NCBI RefSeq assembly: GCF_019578655.1
Contig: NC_063258.1
Coordinates: 13,024,802-13,088,801 of the forward strand
DNA: 64,000 bases
Direction of reading: 5' to 3'
Source: Ricinus communis
Lineage: Eukaryota > Streptophyta > Magnoliopsida > Malpighiales > Euphorbiaceae
Below the pieces are notes generated by a model. It had not been told where the DNA came from and did not search any database. It saw only the letters and a list, made by a program, of their open reading frames with translations. Positions 30,640 to 41,363 of the stretch are shown here, one piece after another (position 1 is the stretch's first letter; each line of letters starts with the position of its first letter). The translations under genes were made by a program, and so were the position numbers.

Positions 30640-30999
30640 TCTCTTTCTAATCATTGTCTAGTATGATAGTTTGGTTTTATTTGGGAGCATAACACGACCA
30701 TTGAATGAAAGCATGTGGAAACGACAATCATAGGCACCGTTCTAATGCTTTGACGAATGTGAAGAAAAGAAAATTAGTTGATCGTGTATTGATATCATTC
30801 TCTGAATGATCGCGGAGGATTCTTTTTCTAGGAAAGAGGGAACTACGAGAATCGAGGCACACCTAAATATTCCAATTCAAGATTTGCACCATTGGGATCT
30901 CCATCGTTCGTTATTCATGTAGGCACGAGCTCCTGATGACGCAAGGTTTAGCATTAGAGATCATAGGAACGCAATAGACAAGCATGACTAATGGCATTA
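30640..30999 (+). repeat. H-family LTR end/leader copy X'
   Basis: GTTTCTCTTTCTAATCATTG, TCTAGTATGATAG, TTTTATTTGGGAGCATAACA, through GACTAATGGCATTA at 31000. Direct repeat of 28903-29095 plus 29973-30105, without the 870-bp insertion. Confidence 0.65.
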
Positions 31000-33756
31000 T
31001 GATGCTTCGCTATGCACGATTATCAATCTACAGGCAAGTACAACTATCGAATGTAATCTAACTATATCAATTATCAATGTCGTATCCTATGGAAATTGAG
31101 AAGCTACTACTACTACGCTATTCCTATTATCTAACCGATCAAAAGGTTATGAAGATTATTAAGTAATAATGATTGAGATTGCAAATGAAAACTAAATTTT
31201 AACAAAGAGAATGAAAGGTTGGAAAAGACAATGGGATGAGTTAACCCAATTGGGGACCCTTTTAGCTAGCCGGCTTAAAAATAATAATTTATGAATTGAT
31301 TGATTAAGAATTACGATCTATGGATAATTTCTTAAATGAATTGGCCTCTCTCTCAAGTTAACCGATTTCTAATCTTAAAGATCTAAAGATGGAATCTCTT
31401 CCTGATGTGTCTTTTTTAGTACTCGCAAGTGCACGAACCATTCCTATAGTAAGGGTAAGTTCACCACGAGGTCGATCTCTCAAGGAACTATGAGGCCACT
31501 TCTTATAAAGACTAATTATCAACACAAAACAATAAAAGTAAATCTAAACACTCTAAATCAGTATGTTTGAGAGGATAATATTTATAAAATAAAGTAACTA
31601 AACATTAAATAAATATGCAATGCAAATACAAATGCTTATGATCTAAAACTATATACTAAAGATAGTATTTAATATAGCAATTTACTTAGTAATCTCCTTG
31701 TTTTACTTTAAGCCTAGATCTAATGAATGAGATAATGATGTGCCTTTTCTCCTAAGTCACTCTAGCTAATGATGCAACCTAGATTTCTTATACTAACATA
31801 GATTAAAGTAAAGATGATATTTTTAATACTTTTAAACCTAAAGATTTTCATAACAGTTACTATTGCTAAATTAATACGATGGTTAACTAACAATAATAAC
31901 TGAAACTAATAAAGATATAAAGGTAAAGTAATCATTCATTAAATAAATAATAACAAGGTTCATACAAAAGTAAAAAGGCTAAACTAAACACTTATGAAAA
32001 CTAGCCTAACATATTTAACCCAATGATCATGGTATTAAATAGAAAGACATAAAAAAGTAAAAACTCCCTCTAGATCAAGAATTTCTTCAAGTAGGAAGAA
32101 GATTGATCCTCAGTCTTCACTTCTTGAAAAGCTCCTTAGATCTTAAAAAAAGTAATGAAAACTAAAACTAAAGTGTTTATGGAAAACTGTAGAGATTTAT
32201 GGAGAGAATAATGGTGGCAAGTGTAGATAGATAGCAGATAGGAGAAAACTCCCCTCCTTCTCCTCTTTTGAATTAGGTTTTGCAAAGATTTATATAGAGA
32301 AGAGTCCTACTCTATATAAATCTCTATAGAGATAAGTGTACTAATATAAGTCTATCTGATAGATAAGACTTTTATCTCCACCAAATACTATCCCATAAAT
32401 AACTCTTAAAATTGATTGAGAATGCAAATGAAAACTAAATTTTAATAAAGACAATGAAAGTTTAAAAAGGATAATGAGATGAGTTAACCCAATTGGGAAT
32501 CCTTTTAGCTAGTCGGCTTAAAAATAATAATTTATGAATTGATTGATTAAGAATTGTAATTTGTGGATAATTTCTTAAATGAATTGGCCTCTCTCTCGAG
32601 TTAACCAATTTCTTATCCTAAATATCTAAAGTTGGAATCTCTTCCTAACAATTGATTTTATAATAGCATTAATCTCTAAATTACCGCTAATAAGAATGTC
32701 TAGTTCTTATTCCAGTAAGTTATTACACTTATCTCTAAGATGCAAATCACTTAATCACACAAGCAATTGTCCAAACTCAATTGAATTTCTCAATTACAAA
32801 GGAGTTCTCAAATTGATTGAATAATGAAGAAGAAACAATAGATTTTAATATACTTGAATGAAAACTACAATCGTAAATCAACAATCCAATCATATAAGCA
32901 CAAAACAAGCCTAGCATTACGATCACTCCCAAATGGGTTTAATAAGATTAGTTACACATGTTCATGATTAAACTAATACAAGAATCAAATACAAAGTAAA
33001 CAAGAATCAAAAAGAATATGAACACCCTTTTCTCAAATGGTGTAGATGCTATCCCCTCTTGAATAACTCTAGATCTAATCTCTACAGCTCAAGTTCTCCT
33101 TCTTCTTTCCTTTAAATTTTCAAACCAATCCTCAAGAACAGCTATCTAGATGACATTGAAGTAGAATTCGTGTCTCTTTTTCTTTTCTTGATCGTCTGGA
33201 AGGCTGCTCTCAAAGTATGTCTAGAATACCCCAAAGTTCTCTCTCTATAATCCTTATCCTCTCTCTCAATATCCCCTTCTCTTTCTTTTTCTTTTCTTTT
33301 AAATTAGGTTTCGAGATCCAACACAGCTTGGATTTGGGTCGTGCTGACCAGCATGGCCTGGATCCTTGTTGTGTTGAGCTAAAATTGTACAATTAGCCTT
33401 CTTCAGCACGACTTGGAATTGGGTCGTGTTGATCAGCACGGGCATGCTCCTAGGCCGTGTCATTCTCCAAAACTGTGTTGCAAATCACTTCTTCTCGCTA
33501 TAGGTAAGGCATTTCAGCATATGCCTCGACCCTTACATCAGGCTCCTCGACAGTGTGTTGAATGATCTAACGTGTCTGATCTGCTCGTTTCTTCCCGATT
33601 TTTGTCGGATTTCTCTCTAACTTTGATGATGCACCTAGAAAAACACTTAAGACACAAAGGAAACTAAAACGGGTGATTCTAATACAAAAACACATAACTT
33701 GCCCTAAAAACAACTCAAAATCAAGCATGCAAACATGTGTAATATTAAGGATATCA
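31000..33756 (-). repeat. F LTR1 (3' LTR of internal1)
   Basis: Outer end TGATGCTTCGC; inner end AATATTAAGGATATCA directly before the polypurine tract. The 5' part is duplicated around a ~1-kb foreign insertion (31405-32404): 31000-31404 and 32405-32640 share GAGTTAACCCAATTGGG and GAATTGATTGATTAAGAATT. The island at 33320-33480 has CAGCACG/GGCCGTG motifs. Confidence 0.85.
31405..32404. repeat. Foreign LTR-like insertion within F LTR1
   Basis: Begins TGATGTGTC..TACTCGCAAG and GTGCACGAACC, a pattern like the R/U5 end of another gypsy LTR, and ends CCATAAATAACTCTTAAAA. The same sequence sits at 51046-51965 in LTR2 with an identical right junction but a shorter left end. No duplication flanks it. 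Confidence 0.65.
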
Positions 33757-34044
33757 AATCACCCCACACTTAAGCTTTTGCTTGTCCTCAAGTAATCAAT
33801 AGTTTAGCTCATAAATATGCAATCCACCCTCTTTAAAATTCACATATTGGATTATAATTAAGCAACATTCAATCTATCCCAAATTGAAGGTCAACCAAAA
33901 TCTAAACTAGCAATCTAAACAAAAGTAATAATCATGTTAATGTATGAAGAAATTAAATAATATATTGAACATTAAACATTCAAGAAACCATATGTCTGAC
34001 AAGGGATTACTCTATGCACTCGGTGTTTAAAAGGTAATCATCAA
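33757..34044 (-). promoter_or_regulatory. F1 polypurine tract and 3' spacer end
   Basis: Minus strand: ACTTGAGGACAAGCAAAAGC then TTAAGTGTGGGGTGATT next to LTR1 (33757-33796), the same hairpin and tract as in I. The spacer continues to 34044 and is then interrupted by G with duplication ATCAA (34040-34044). Confidence 0.8.
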
Positions 34045-36435
34045 TGTCACAACCAAATTTATTTACTTCTTTTTATTAATAATTAATATTCATTAGCATG
34101 TCATTAAACCTGTCATTTGCATCATGATTATATATGATCTATTTTATTATATTATGTGGTAGATAAATAAATTATTTAGTTACATATTGATTTAATTGAA
34201 AAGTAATGATTTTGGACTAAATTGAAAAGTTAGAAAGAAAGAGGATTAAATTGTAATTTGCCTATTTCCACACCAATATACCACCTCTTTCATTTGTTCT
34301 TATCTACGTATGCTTTCCAATTTCCTTTTCTTCTTTGTCTCTCTCATTTTTCTCCTTTCCTTCTTCAACTTTGATTTTCCAAATCAAACTCTACAAAACT
34401 TTTAGTAAGTGAAAATCAAATTCTTCTTTTAAGCTTGAAAGATTTGGGCTTTCTTAATCAAGGAAAACAAAGGTGAGTAATTTTAATTGCTTGATTTTGC
34501 TGTAAATTAGGGTTAATGATATGAAATTATTGATGATTATGTGTTTTGGAATTGTTTAATCAAGAGTAAACATGCTTTTACTTGTGATCTTGAAGCTGAA
34601 ATTTCTGGGCAGATTTTTCACTTATGATTTCGTGACCTTAGAGGCTTTATCTCGAAAATTTTCAAACATGAAAGTTGTAGGGATAAATCTCAAGAATATC
34701 TCTGTAAAATGGTTTTGCAGATTGTTGAGTGAGTAGGAACTTATGAGGTTCGATTTTGCTGCTGCTCTGTTTTTGGTTCAGCAGGTGACCTGGTTTTTGT
34801 GCTGACATTTTGAGGCATTTAGAGGCTGAACCAAGCAGCGAGTTAAACATGAAAGTTGTTCATTTATATATCTAGTATATGTCTGAAAAATTTCATAATT
34901 TTTGGTTGAGTATAACGTGAGATATGTTGAACTTAATATGGCCTGCCCGAAACTGTTTTAAGCAGAAATCGGGCTTAGGATTCAGAAATTTGTTGCTAAT
35001 TGTGTGTTTCACAACTTGAGCTAGAAAAGTCTAAATTGAGTAAAATTAGTGTCTATAGAAACTTTAGAATGTTAACTTTATATCTGGAGAGTTTCATCAG
35101 AAAATTCATTTCTTTGATTGGTCATTTAATAGGAAACTTTTTTCTGTTCTGTTTAGATGGAAATTTGAGCAGATGTATAGAAAATGCCATAACTATTTCT
35201 ATACCAATGATTTTGAGGTGATTCTTTCTGCTATGGTTTCTATAAAAATGGAAGTGTAATTCTGGAAAATATGAGATTTTTATTAATTGTACATAAGTTT
35301 TGGTGTAATTTCTAAGTCAGTACCTACAAGCTGCCTTCATCAACAAATATGTTGATTTGTTGTCATTCATCTCATGCATCATATTAATATCTAGAATATA
35401 TGTTATTTTGTTGAAATGTGATATTTTATTGATAGTAAATATATATATATATATTTATGCCTTGTGATTGAATTGTATTTGTATTGAATATGTGAATAGG
35501 TTCATCCAAAGGCAAGGAAGTGGTAAGAGAAAAAGAATAGGATTACTTTGTTATCCTATAACTTCTGGTAAGTATTTAATAGACTAAACTTTGTGTATAT
35601 TGAGTAGAGACTGCTGTTTGATTACTTGATAATTTCTTGGTTGACTAAGTTGATATTAGTTATGTTTTTGGCTTGTTATAAAGTGAATTGATTGTGATGT
35701 GTTGTGAAGTGAATTGATTGTGATGTGTTGTGAAGTGAAATGATTGTGATTAAGGATTGATGACTTTTGTATGGATATTGTGTGATCGGAAAGCTGAGCC
35801 AGCGGATAGCTACCCGAGTATGTGAGATGGCAAGACCGAGCCATGGATAGTCTTGTCAAGTGGTTACTGAAATTTAAAATGTGAGGAAATGTAAGGATGA
35901 GTCATCTGATCCTAATTTGATAGAAATAATGTGGAATTGAATTATTTGACTTGGTTGAGTTTGAGATTATTTGCATTACATGAGATGAAATTATATGTTT
36001 ATGAGAGTAACTGAAATGGTTGATTTTGTGATTGTTAGTTATGTGTTGGTATAATTTTCTGTATTGATAAAGATTTGATAATTCTAGCCTAATATACTAT
36101 AGTTTAGTAAATTAAATGCTTATTGAGTCGCTAGCTCATTCCTTAGCAATTTTTTTTTCAGGTTAGTGCAGTTGTAGATAGCCTTAATGCGGCATTGCTC
36201 TTTTGCATCAGTCAATATTATCAAGTGGGCCGGGAGGAGTTATCTAAAGCATTGGGGCATTTTGGAAACTTGTGTGAATTAAACTATCGATAAATATTTC
36301 TTATATATATTAAGTATGTCATGCCACTTAAATTGTATGAATGTATATTGTAACTAAGTAGTAAATTATGTTTATAAAGTTATATATATATATATATATT
36401 GCTATTCAATGGGAAGTTTGAGTTGGGGTGTTATA
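34045..36435 (+). repeat. 5' LTR of element G
   Basis: 2391 bp. Contains AAACCAC-free AT-rich U3, a TA microsatellite (about 35436-35455) and a second (about 36383-36399). Ends GGGGTGTTATA before GTTTTTGCATCGAGCGGGAT. Confidence 0.95.
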
Positions 36436-36456
36436 GTTTTTGCATCGAGCGGGATT
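36436..36456 (+). promoter_or_regulatory. Altered tRNA-Met primer-binding site (G)
   Basis: GTTTTTGCATCGAGCGGGAT stands where related elements have TTGGTATCAGAGCGGGAT. Loss of single bases in TTGGTATCAGAGC gives TTGCATCGAGC. It is either a genuine defect or a sequence error of the kind seen elsewhere in G. Confidence 0.6.
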
Positions 36457-36690
36457 AGACCATTGGGACATAAATTTGAGTACTTATATTTGTGTTTATG
36501 TTATGTTATATGAAGGTGTGTATGTGTTGTGATATGTTAAAGTGAGTTGGAATTTTTAATATGTTCCAATATGTTAAATGCTTGTGTGATTGAATTGATG
36601 GGAATAGAGGGGATTAAGAGCATAACATGCAAGCATATAGTAATTATGCACAACCATTTATTGTTGTGAAGTTTGTTAATGATATAGGCA

Positions 36691-37939
36691 TGGATGAGCA
36701 CTCCACCGGCCCAAGAGGTTCACATTCACGCTCATGCACATCATTTTGAACAAGAACAGATGCATGAAAATGAACAAATACAAGGAAAAGTCAAGGGTAT
36801 GCTCAGCAAATAGTCAAGAGTTAAGAAGATTAGCTCAACAACGTACCACCACCTCCACTAAACGTATCTGCATTGGATGCAAACTTTGGAAAGTTAAGAA
36901 AGCATGGCGGGAAAGAGTTTGAGGGACAACTGATCCAATTGTAGCAGAGGAATGGCTAAAGTCTGTTAAAGGTGTGTTTACACAATTTAATACCCAACCG
37001 ACAACCCAAATGAAAGTGAGGTATGCAACCTCATTATTTCTTAAGGATGCTAGAACGGTGGGAGACAGTCCCGGTAGCCAAACACAACCATTGACAATGA
37101 CATGGGAAGAATTCTTAAAGGAGTTCAAGATGAAGTATATGCCATCAATATATCAAGAGAGGAAGAAACTTGAATTCCTTGAATTGAAACAAAATGAGAT
37201 GTCTGCCACGACTATGAATTACAATTTACAAGGTTATCTAGGTATGCACCGGAGGAAGTGGCAAATCGATGAAATCAAGAGAAATAGATTTGAGAGGGTT
37301 TGAGATTGGAGATTCGTGAAAAGTTGGCAAGTGCAACCACCTACCTTTATTGCTTTATTGGAAGTCGCAACAAGAGCGGTAAGAATTATTCTTAGAAAGA
37401 AATATATTGAAGCAAAGAAAAAGAAGATAATTGGGACATTTACTCCATCTTTCTCTAGAGGTACCTCATTTACACCTAGGGGAGGATCAGGAGGTCAGCG
37501 AGGAGGTTTTAGAGGAAGGGGTATTTATCAGTTTAGAGGGCCAAGTAGTATAACTTTGGGTAGAAGTGGTGGATCAGTGAACATGCGAGGTAATTCTGGG
37601 TTTACTGGTAGAGGATATAGACCCGTTTGTGGCACTTGTGGAAGGACCCATTCAGGAGAGTGTTGGGGACCGAGAGTGCAGGTTTGTTATAGATGTGGGA
37701 AACCTGGGCATTATGCCAATGAGTGTGTGGTAGGTAGAGGAGCATCAAGTACCTACCATTCAGGAGGACAAAGTAGTGTTGGGGATAATGTAGTACCTAC
37801 AACGACTGGTCGTGGTAGAGGTAGGGGAGGTAGAAGTGCGGCGAAAGATATGTCCATATTGAAGATGCGAACCAATCCTTACCGCAGGCAAGAGTGTATG
37901 CTGTTACGAGGTAGGAAGCAACTACTTCTCCAGAGATAA
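36691..37939 (+). pseudogene. gag: Element G gag with two zinc knuckles
   Basis: Begins near ATG 36691 (MSTPPAQEVHIHAHAHHFEQ), with a stop at about 36811. The capsid domain spans 36900-37250: WLKSVKGVFTQFNTQPTTQM, FLKDARTVGDSPG (the usual DARTWWE is shifted by missing bases) and TWEEFLKEFKMKYMPS. The C-terminal part (37316-37939) has a Gly/Arg-rich stretch (GGSGGQRGGFRGRG) and two Cys motifs, CGTCGRTHSGEC and CYRCGKPGHYANEC; the second is a canonical CX2CX4HX4C. At least three frame breaks (near 36811, 36920, 37303). It packages genomic RNA in intact relatives. Confidence 0.85.
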
Positions 37940-38304
37940 TAACTGGTATAATTCCTATTTGTAGGCATGATGCATATGTGTTAGTTGACCCCGAATCTAC
38001 ATGTTCATTCATTTCATGTGATTTTGCATTGAAAATGCATTGTGCCATTGAATCTTTAGGACATGATATTTGTGTTTCGATGCCTGTTGGAGGAGTAATA
38101 ATGGTGAATACCGTAGTTCGGGCTTGTTCTGTGATGATTTGTGGTACAAATATGTCAGTAGACCTAATTGTGATCAATTTGCGAGATTTTGATGTGATAT
38201 TGGGAATGGATTGGTTATCTAGAAATCATGTCATAGTTGACTGTTTAACGAAGGAAGTAAAAATGGTTATAGATGGGGAAATAAAAATAAGTGTTCACGG
38301 GTGA
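37923..38304 (+). pseudogene. Element G protease (active site altered)
   Basis: Open frame with RHDAYVLVDPESTCSFISCD: the position of the catalytic DSG(A/S) reads DPES, so Gly is lost. Downstream NLRDFDVILGMDWLSRNHVI is the conserved ILGMDWL part and VDCLTKEVKM follows. It ends in a TGA at about 38304, after which the frame is disrupted up to the RT. Confidence 0.75.
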
Positions 38305-38419
38305 TGTGAAAATTGTACCTACATGTTTGATTTCTCACGCACGCTTTTCATTTAATGAAATTTGGGTGTGATGCTTATCTTGTGAATGTGGTAGACAATC
38401 GGAATTGTTAGTCCAGGGG

Positions 38420-39770
38420 TTTCAGAGGTACCAATAGTCAAAGAATTCCCGGATGTATTTCTAGAAGAATTACCTGGATTGCCACCTCAACGAGAAGTGG
38501 ATTTTGAAATTGAAACTATTCCGGAGTTGCTCCTATTTCTATAGCACCTTATAGAATGGCACCGGCAGAATTACGGGAATTGAAAAAACAACTTGAGGAT
38601 TTATTGGAGAAAGGTTATATTCGACCTAGTATATCACCGTGGGGAGCTCCGGTGTTGTTTGTGAAGAAAAGGATGGAAGTATGAGACTTTGCATTGATTA
38701 TAGGAAGTTGAACCAAGTTACTATCAAGAACAAATATCCTTTACCTCGCATTGATGATTTGCTTGATCAACTCGGAGGGCAATCGTATTCTCCAAAATTG
38801 ATTTGAGATCCGGGTATTGGCAATTAAAGGTTAGAGAGACTTCTATACCTAAAACGGCATTTCGGACACGATATGGTCATTATGAGTTTGTTGTTATGCC
38901 ATTTGGTTTGACCAATGCACCGCAGCGATTCATGTCTTTGATGAATAATATTTTTCAACCGTATCTTGATCAATTTGTGATAGTCTTCATTGATGATATT
39001 CGATATACTCCGAAATTCCCAAGACCATGAACATCATTTAAGAACAATATTACAAACTTTGAGAGAAAAACAGTTATATGGTAAGTTTAGTAAATGTGAG
39101 TTCTGGATGAATAACATTGCATTTTTGGAGCATATTATATCTGCACAAGGTGTTCAACCGGACCCATCTAAGGTGAAGGCTATTCAGGAGTGGGAATCAC
39201 CAAGAAATATTTCAGAAGTTCGTAGTTTTCTGGGATTGGCTGGGTACTATAGAAGATTCGTGAAGAACTTCTCCATTTTAGCAAAGCCATTGACTAATCC
39301 GTTAAAGAAACAAGTGACTTTTCAGTGGAATGATAAATGTCAAGCTAGTTTTGAGGAGTTGAAAAATAGATTGATTACAGCACCTATACTTACATTACCT
39401 ATACAAGGAGGGGAATATGTAGTCTATACAGATGCTTCACTTAATGGTTTGGGTTGTGTATTGATGCAGAATGGAAGGGTTATTGCTTATGCTTCTAGAC
39501 AACTTAAACCTCATGAACGAAATTATCCTACACATGATTTAGAATTGGCTCGCAATTATACATGCTTTGAAAACTTGGAGACATTATCTTTATGGAGAGA
39601 CATTTCGGATATTCAACGACCACAAAAGCTTAAAGTACATACCTACACGGGAAAGAGTTGAACCTCGTGCAACGAAGATGGATGGAATTATTGAAGGATT
39701 ATGATTGTACCATTGATTATCACCCAGGAAAAGCAAATGTTGTGGCAGATGCACTTAGTAGGAAGACTTT
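38420..39770 (+). pseudogene. Element G reverse transcriptase and RNase H
   Basis: [22 protein letters not shown], then (shifted) [114 protein letters not shown], and the catalytic VFIDDI box at about 38979-38998. RNase H starts near 39300: [40 protein letters not shown]. Single-base losses occur near 38520, 38672, 38788, 39001, 39018, 39554 and 39650. Most, once allowed for, leave the motifs intact, which points to recent damage or sequence error. Confidence 0.88.
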
Positions 39771-41335
39771 GGAAAGGGTTGCGGTATGATTTCATATCGG
39801 ATGAGTTCCTTAATTTCGCTAAGAGCTATGGATATGCATTTTCTATAAAGAATGGGGTATTATTGACTACAATGAAGACTAGTCCCCGGATACTAGATGA
39901 GATCAAACATGCACAAGGTAGTGATGCATACTTAAAGAAGTTGAGGAAGAAGGTGCAAGATGGTAAGACAAGTGAACTAATCGAGCGAGATGATGGAATG
40001 TGGGTTATGAAAACCAGGGTATATGTACCTAATGTAGCCGCATTGAAACAAAAGATTTTTGGGAGGCTCACAATTCTCCTTATTCAATGCACCCGTGGAG
40101 TATAAAAATGTATAACAATTTGAAGCCACATTATTGGTGGTCGGGCATGAAGAGGGAAGTTGCGAATATGTAGCTAAATGCCTAACTTGTCAACAAGTGA
40201 AAGCAGAACATCAATCACTCGCAGTAAATTACGGTCTTTAATTATACGAGTGGAAATGGGAAAGAATTACTATGGACTTTGTTGTTGGTTTGCCTCGCAC
40301 TTTTAGGAGAAATGATGCTATTTGGGTAATAGTTGATAGGTTAACAAAATCAGCGCACTTTTACCTATTCAACAGAATGATTCATTGGATAAGCTAGCCA
40401 ACTTGTATGTGAAAGAAATTGTTAGGTTGCATGGTGTACCTATCTCTATTGTTTCGCATAGGATCCTCGGTTTACATCTCATTTCCGGAAGAGCTTACAA
40501 GTGGCAATGGGAACTAAATTGCATTTCAAGATCGCTTTTCATCCCTCAAACAGATGGGCAATCCGAGAGAACTATTCAAACTTTTGAAGACATGTTACGG
40601 GCTTGTGCATTAGAGTATAGCCGGAAATTGGGATGAACAGTACCACTTATGGAATTTGCTTATAATAATAGTTTTCATTCTAGTATTGGTATGCCACCAT
40701 ACGAGGCATTATATGGGAGAAAATGTAGAAGCCCTATATGTTGGGATGTAGAAGGGTTGAGACAATTGGAAGGTCCTGAAATTATTCAAGAAACAGAGAC
40801 AAGATACAAGTTGCGGGCGTTGTATCAAGGCCGCACAAGATAGATGTAAAAGCTATGCAGATAAACACAGGAAGGGAAATTGAGTATGAAGTTGGGGATA
40901 AGGTTTTCTTGAGAGTATCACCATGGAGGGTATCCTTCGATTTGGTAAACAAGGTAAACTAAGTCCCTCGGTATATCTAGTCGTATGAGATTTTAGAGCG
41001 GGTTGGTCCTTTAGCCTATAGACTTGCATTACCCCCAGAGTTAGCTCAAGTACATAATGTTTTCCATGTTTCTATGCTTCGACGATATCGATCTGATCCT
41101 AGCCATGTCATCAAGATACCAGAAATTGAAGTTTCTGAGAAACTCACATATGTTGAAGAACCGATTCAGATATTAGACCGAAGGGTTAGAAAATTAAGAA
41201 ACAAGGAAATTCCTATGGTAAAGGTGAAATGGAGTCAACATTCATCTAAGGAAGCAACTTGGGAAGTAGAGAAGCATATGATGGATAAATACCCGAGCTT
41301 ATTTGGCATGTCTGTTGGCGATTAGTTAATTTCGA
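39771..41335 (+). pseudogene. Element G integrase with chromodomain-like C-terminus
   Basis: Linker and zinc domain: DEFLNFAKSYGYAFSIKNGV, then HPWSIKMYNNLKPHYWWSGM with a frame break, and CLTCQQVKAEHQS in a third frame. Core: [20 protein letters not shown] (first Asp), [18 protein letters not shown] (the second Asp region is shifted), FIPQTDGQSERTIQTFEDML (Glu), [20 protein letters not shown] and [13 protein letters not shown]-terminus: YRLALPPELAQVHNVFHVSM, LTYVEEPIQILDRRVRKLRN, and HSSKEATWEVEKHMMDKYPS, resembling the degenerate chromodomain of Del/Tekay. Stop at about 41325. At least five frame breaks. Confidence 0.88.
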
Positions 41336-41363
41336 GGACGAAATTTTTTAAGTGGGTAGGAAT
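41332..41363 (+). promoter_or_regulatory. Polypurine tract of element G
   Basis: CGAGGACGAAATTTTTTAAG then TGGGTAGGAAT directly before the 3' LTR. The GGACGAAATTTTTTAAG signature is typical of this chromovirus group. Confidence 0.8.

Noticed and set aside
28903..30999. A complete LTR element bounded by the two X copies
   Set aside because: Primer site, polypurine tract and target-site duplication could not be identified; the direct repeats are partial, so only fragments are annotated.
35000..35221. Identical 73-codon ORFs at 35000 and 42319
   Set aside because: They are the same position of the two G LTRs; repetition is due to LTR identity, not gene conservation.
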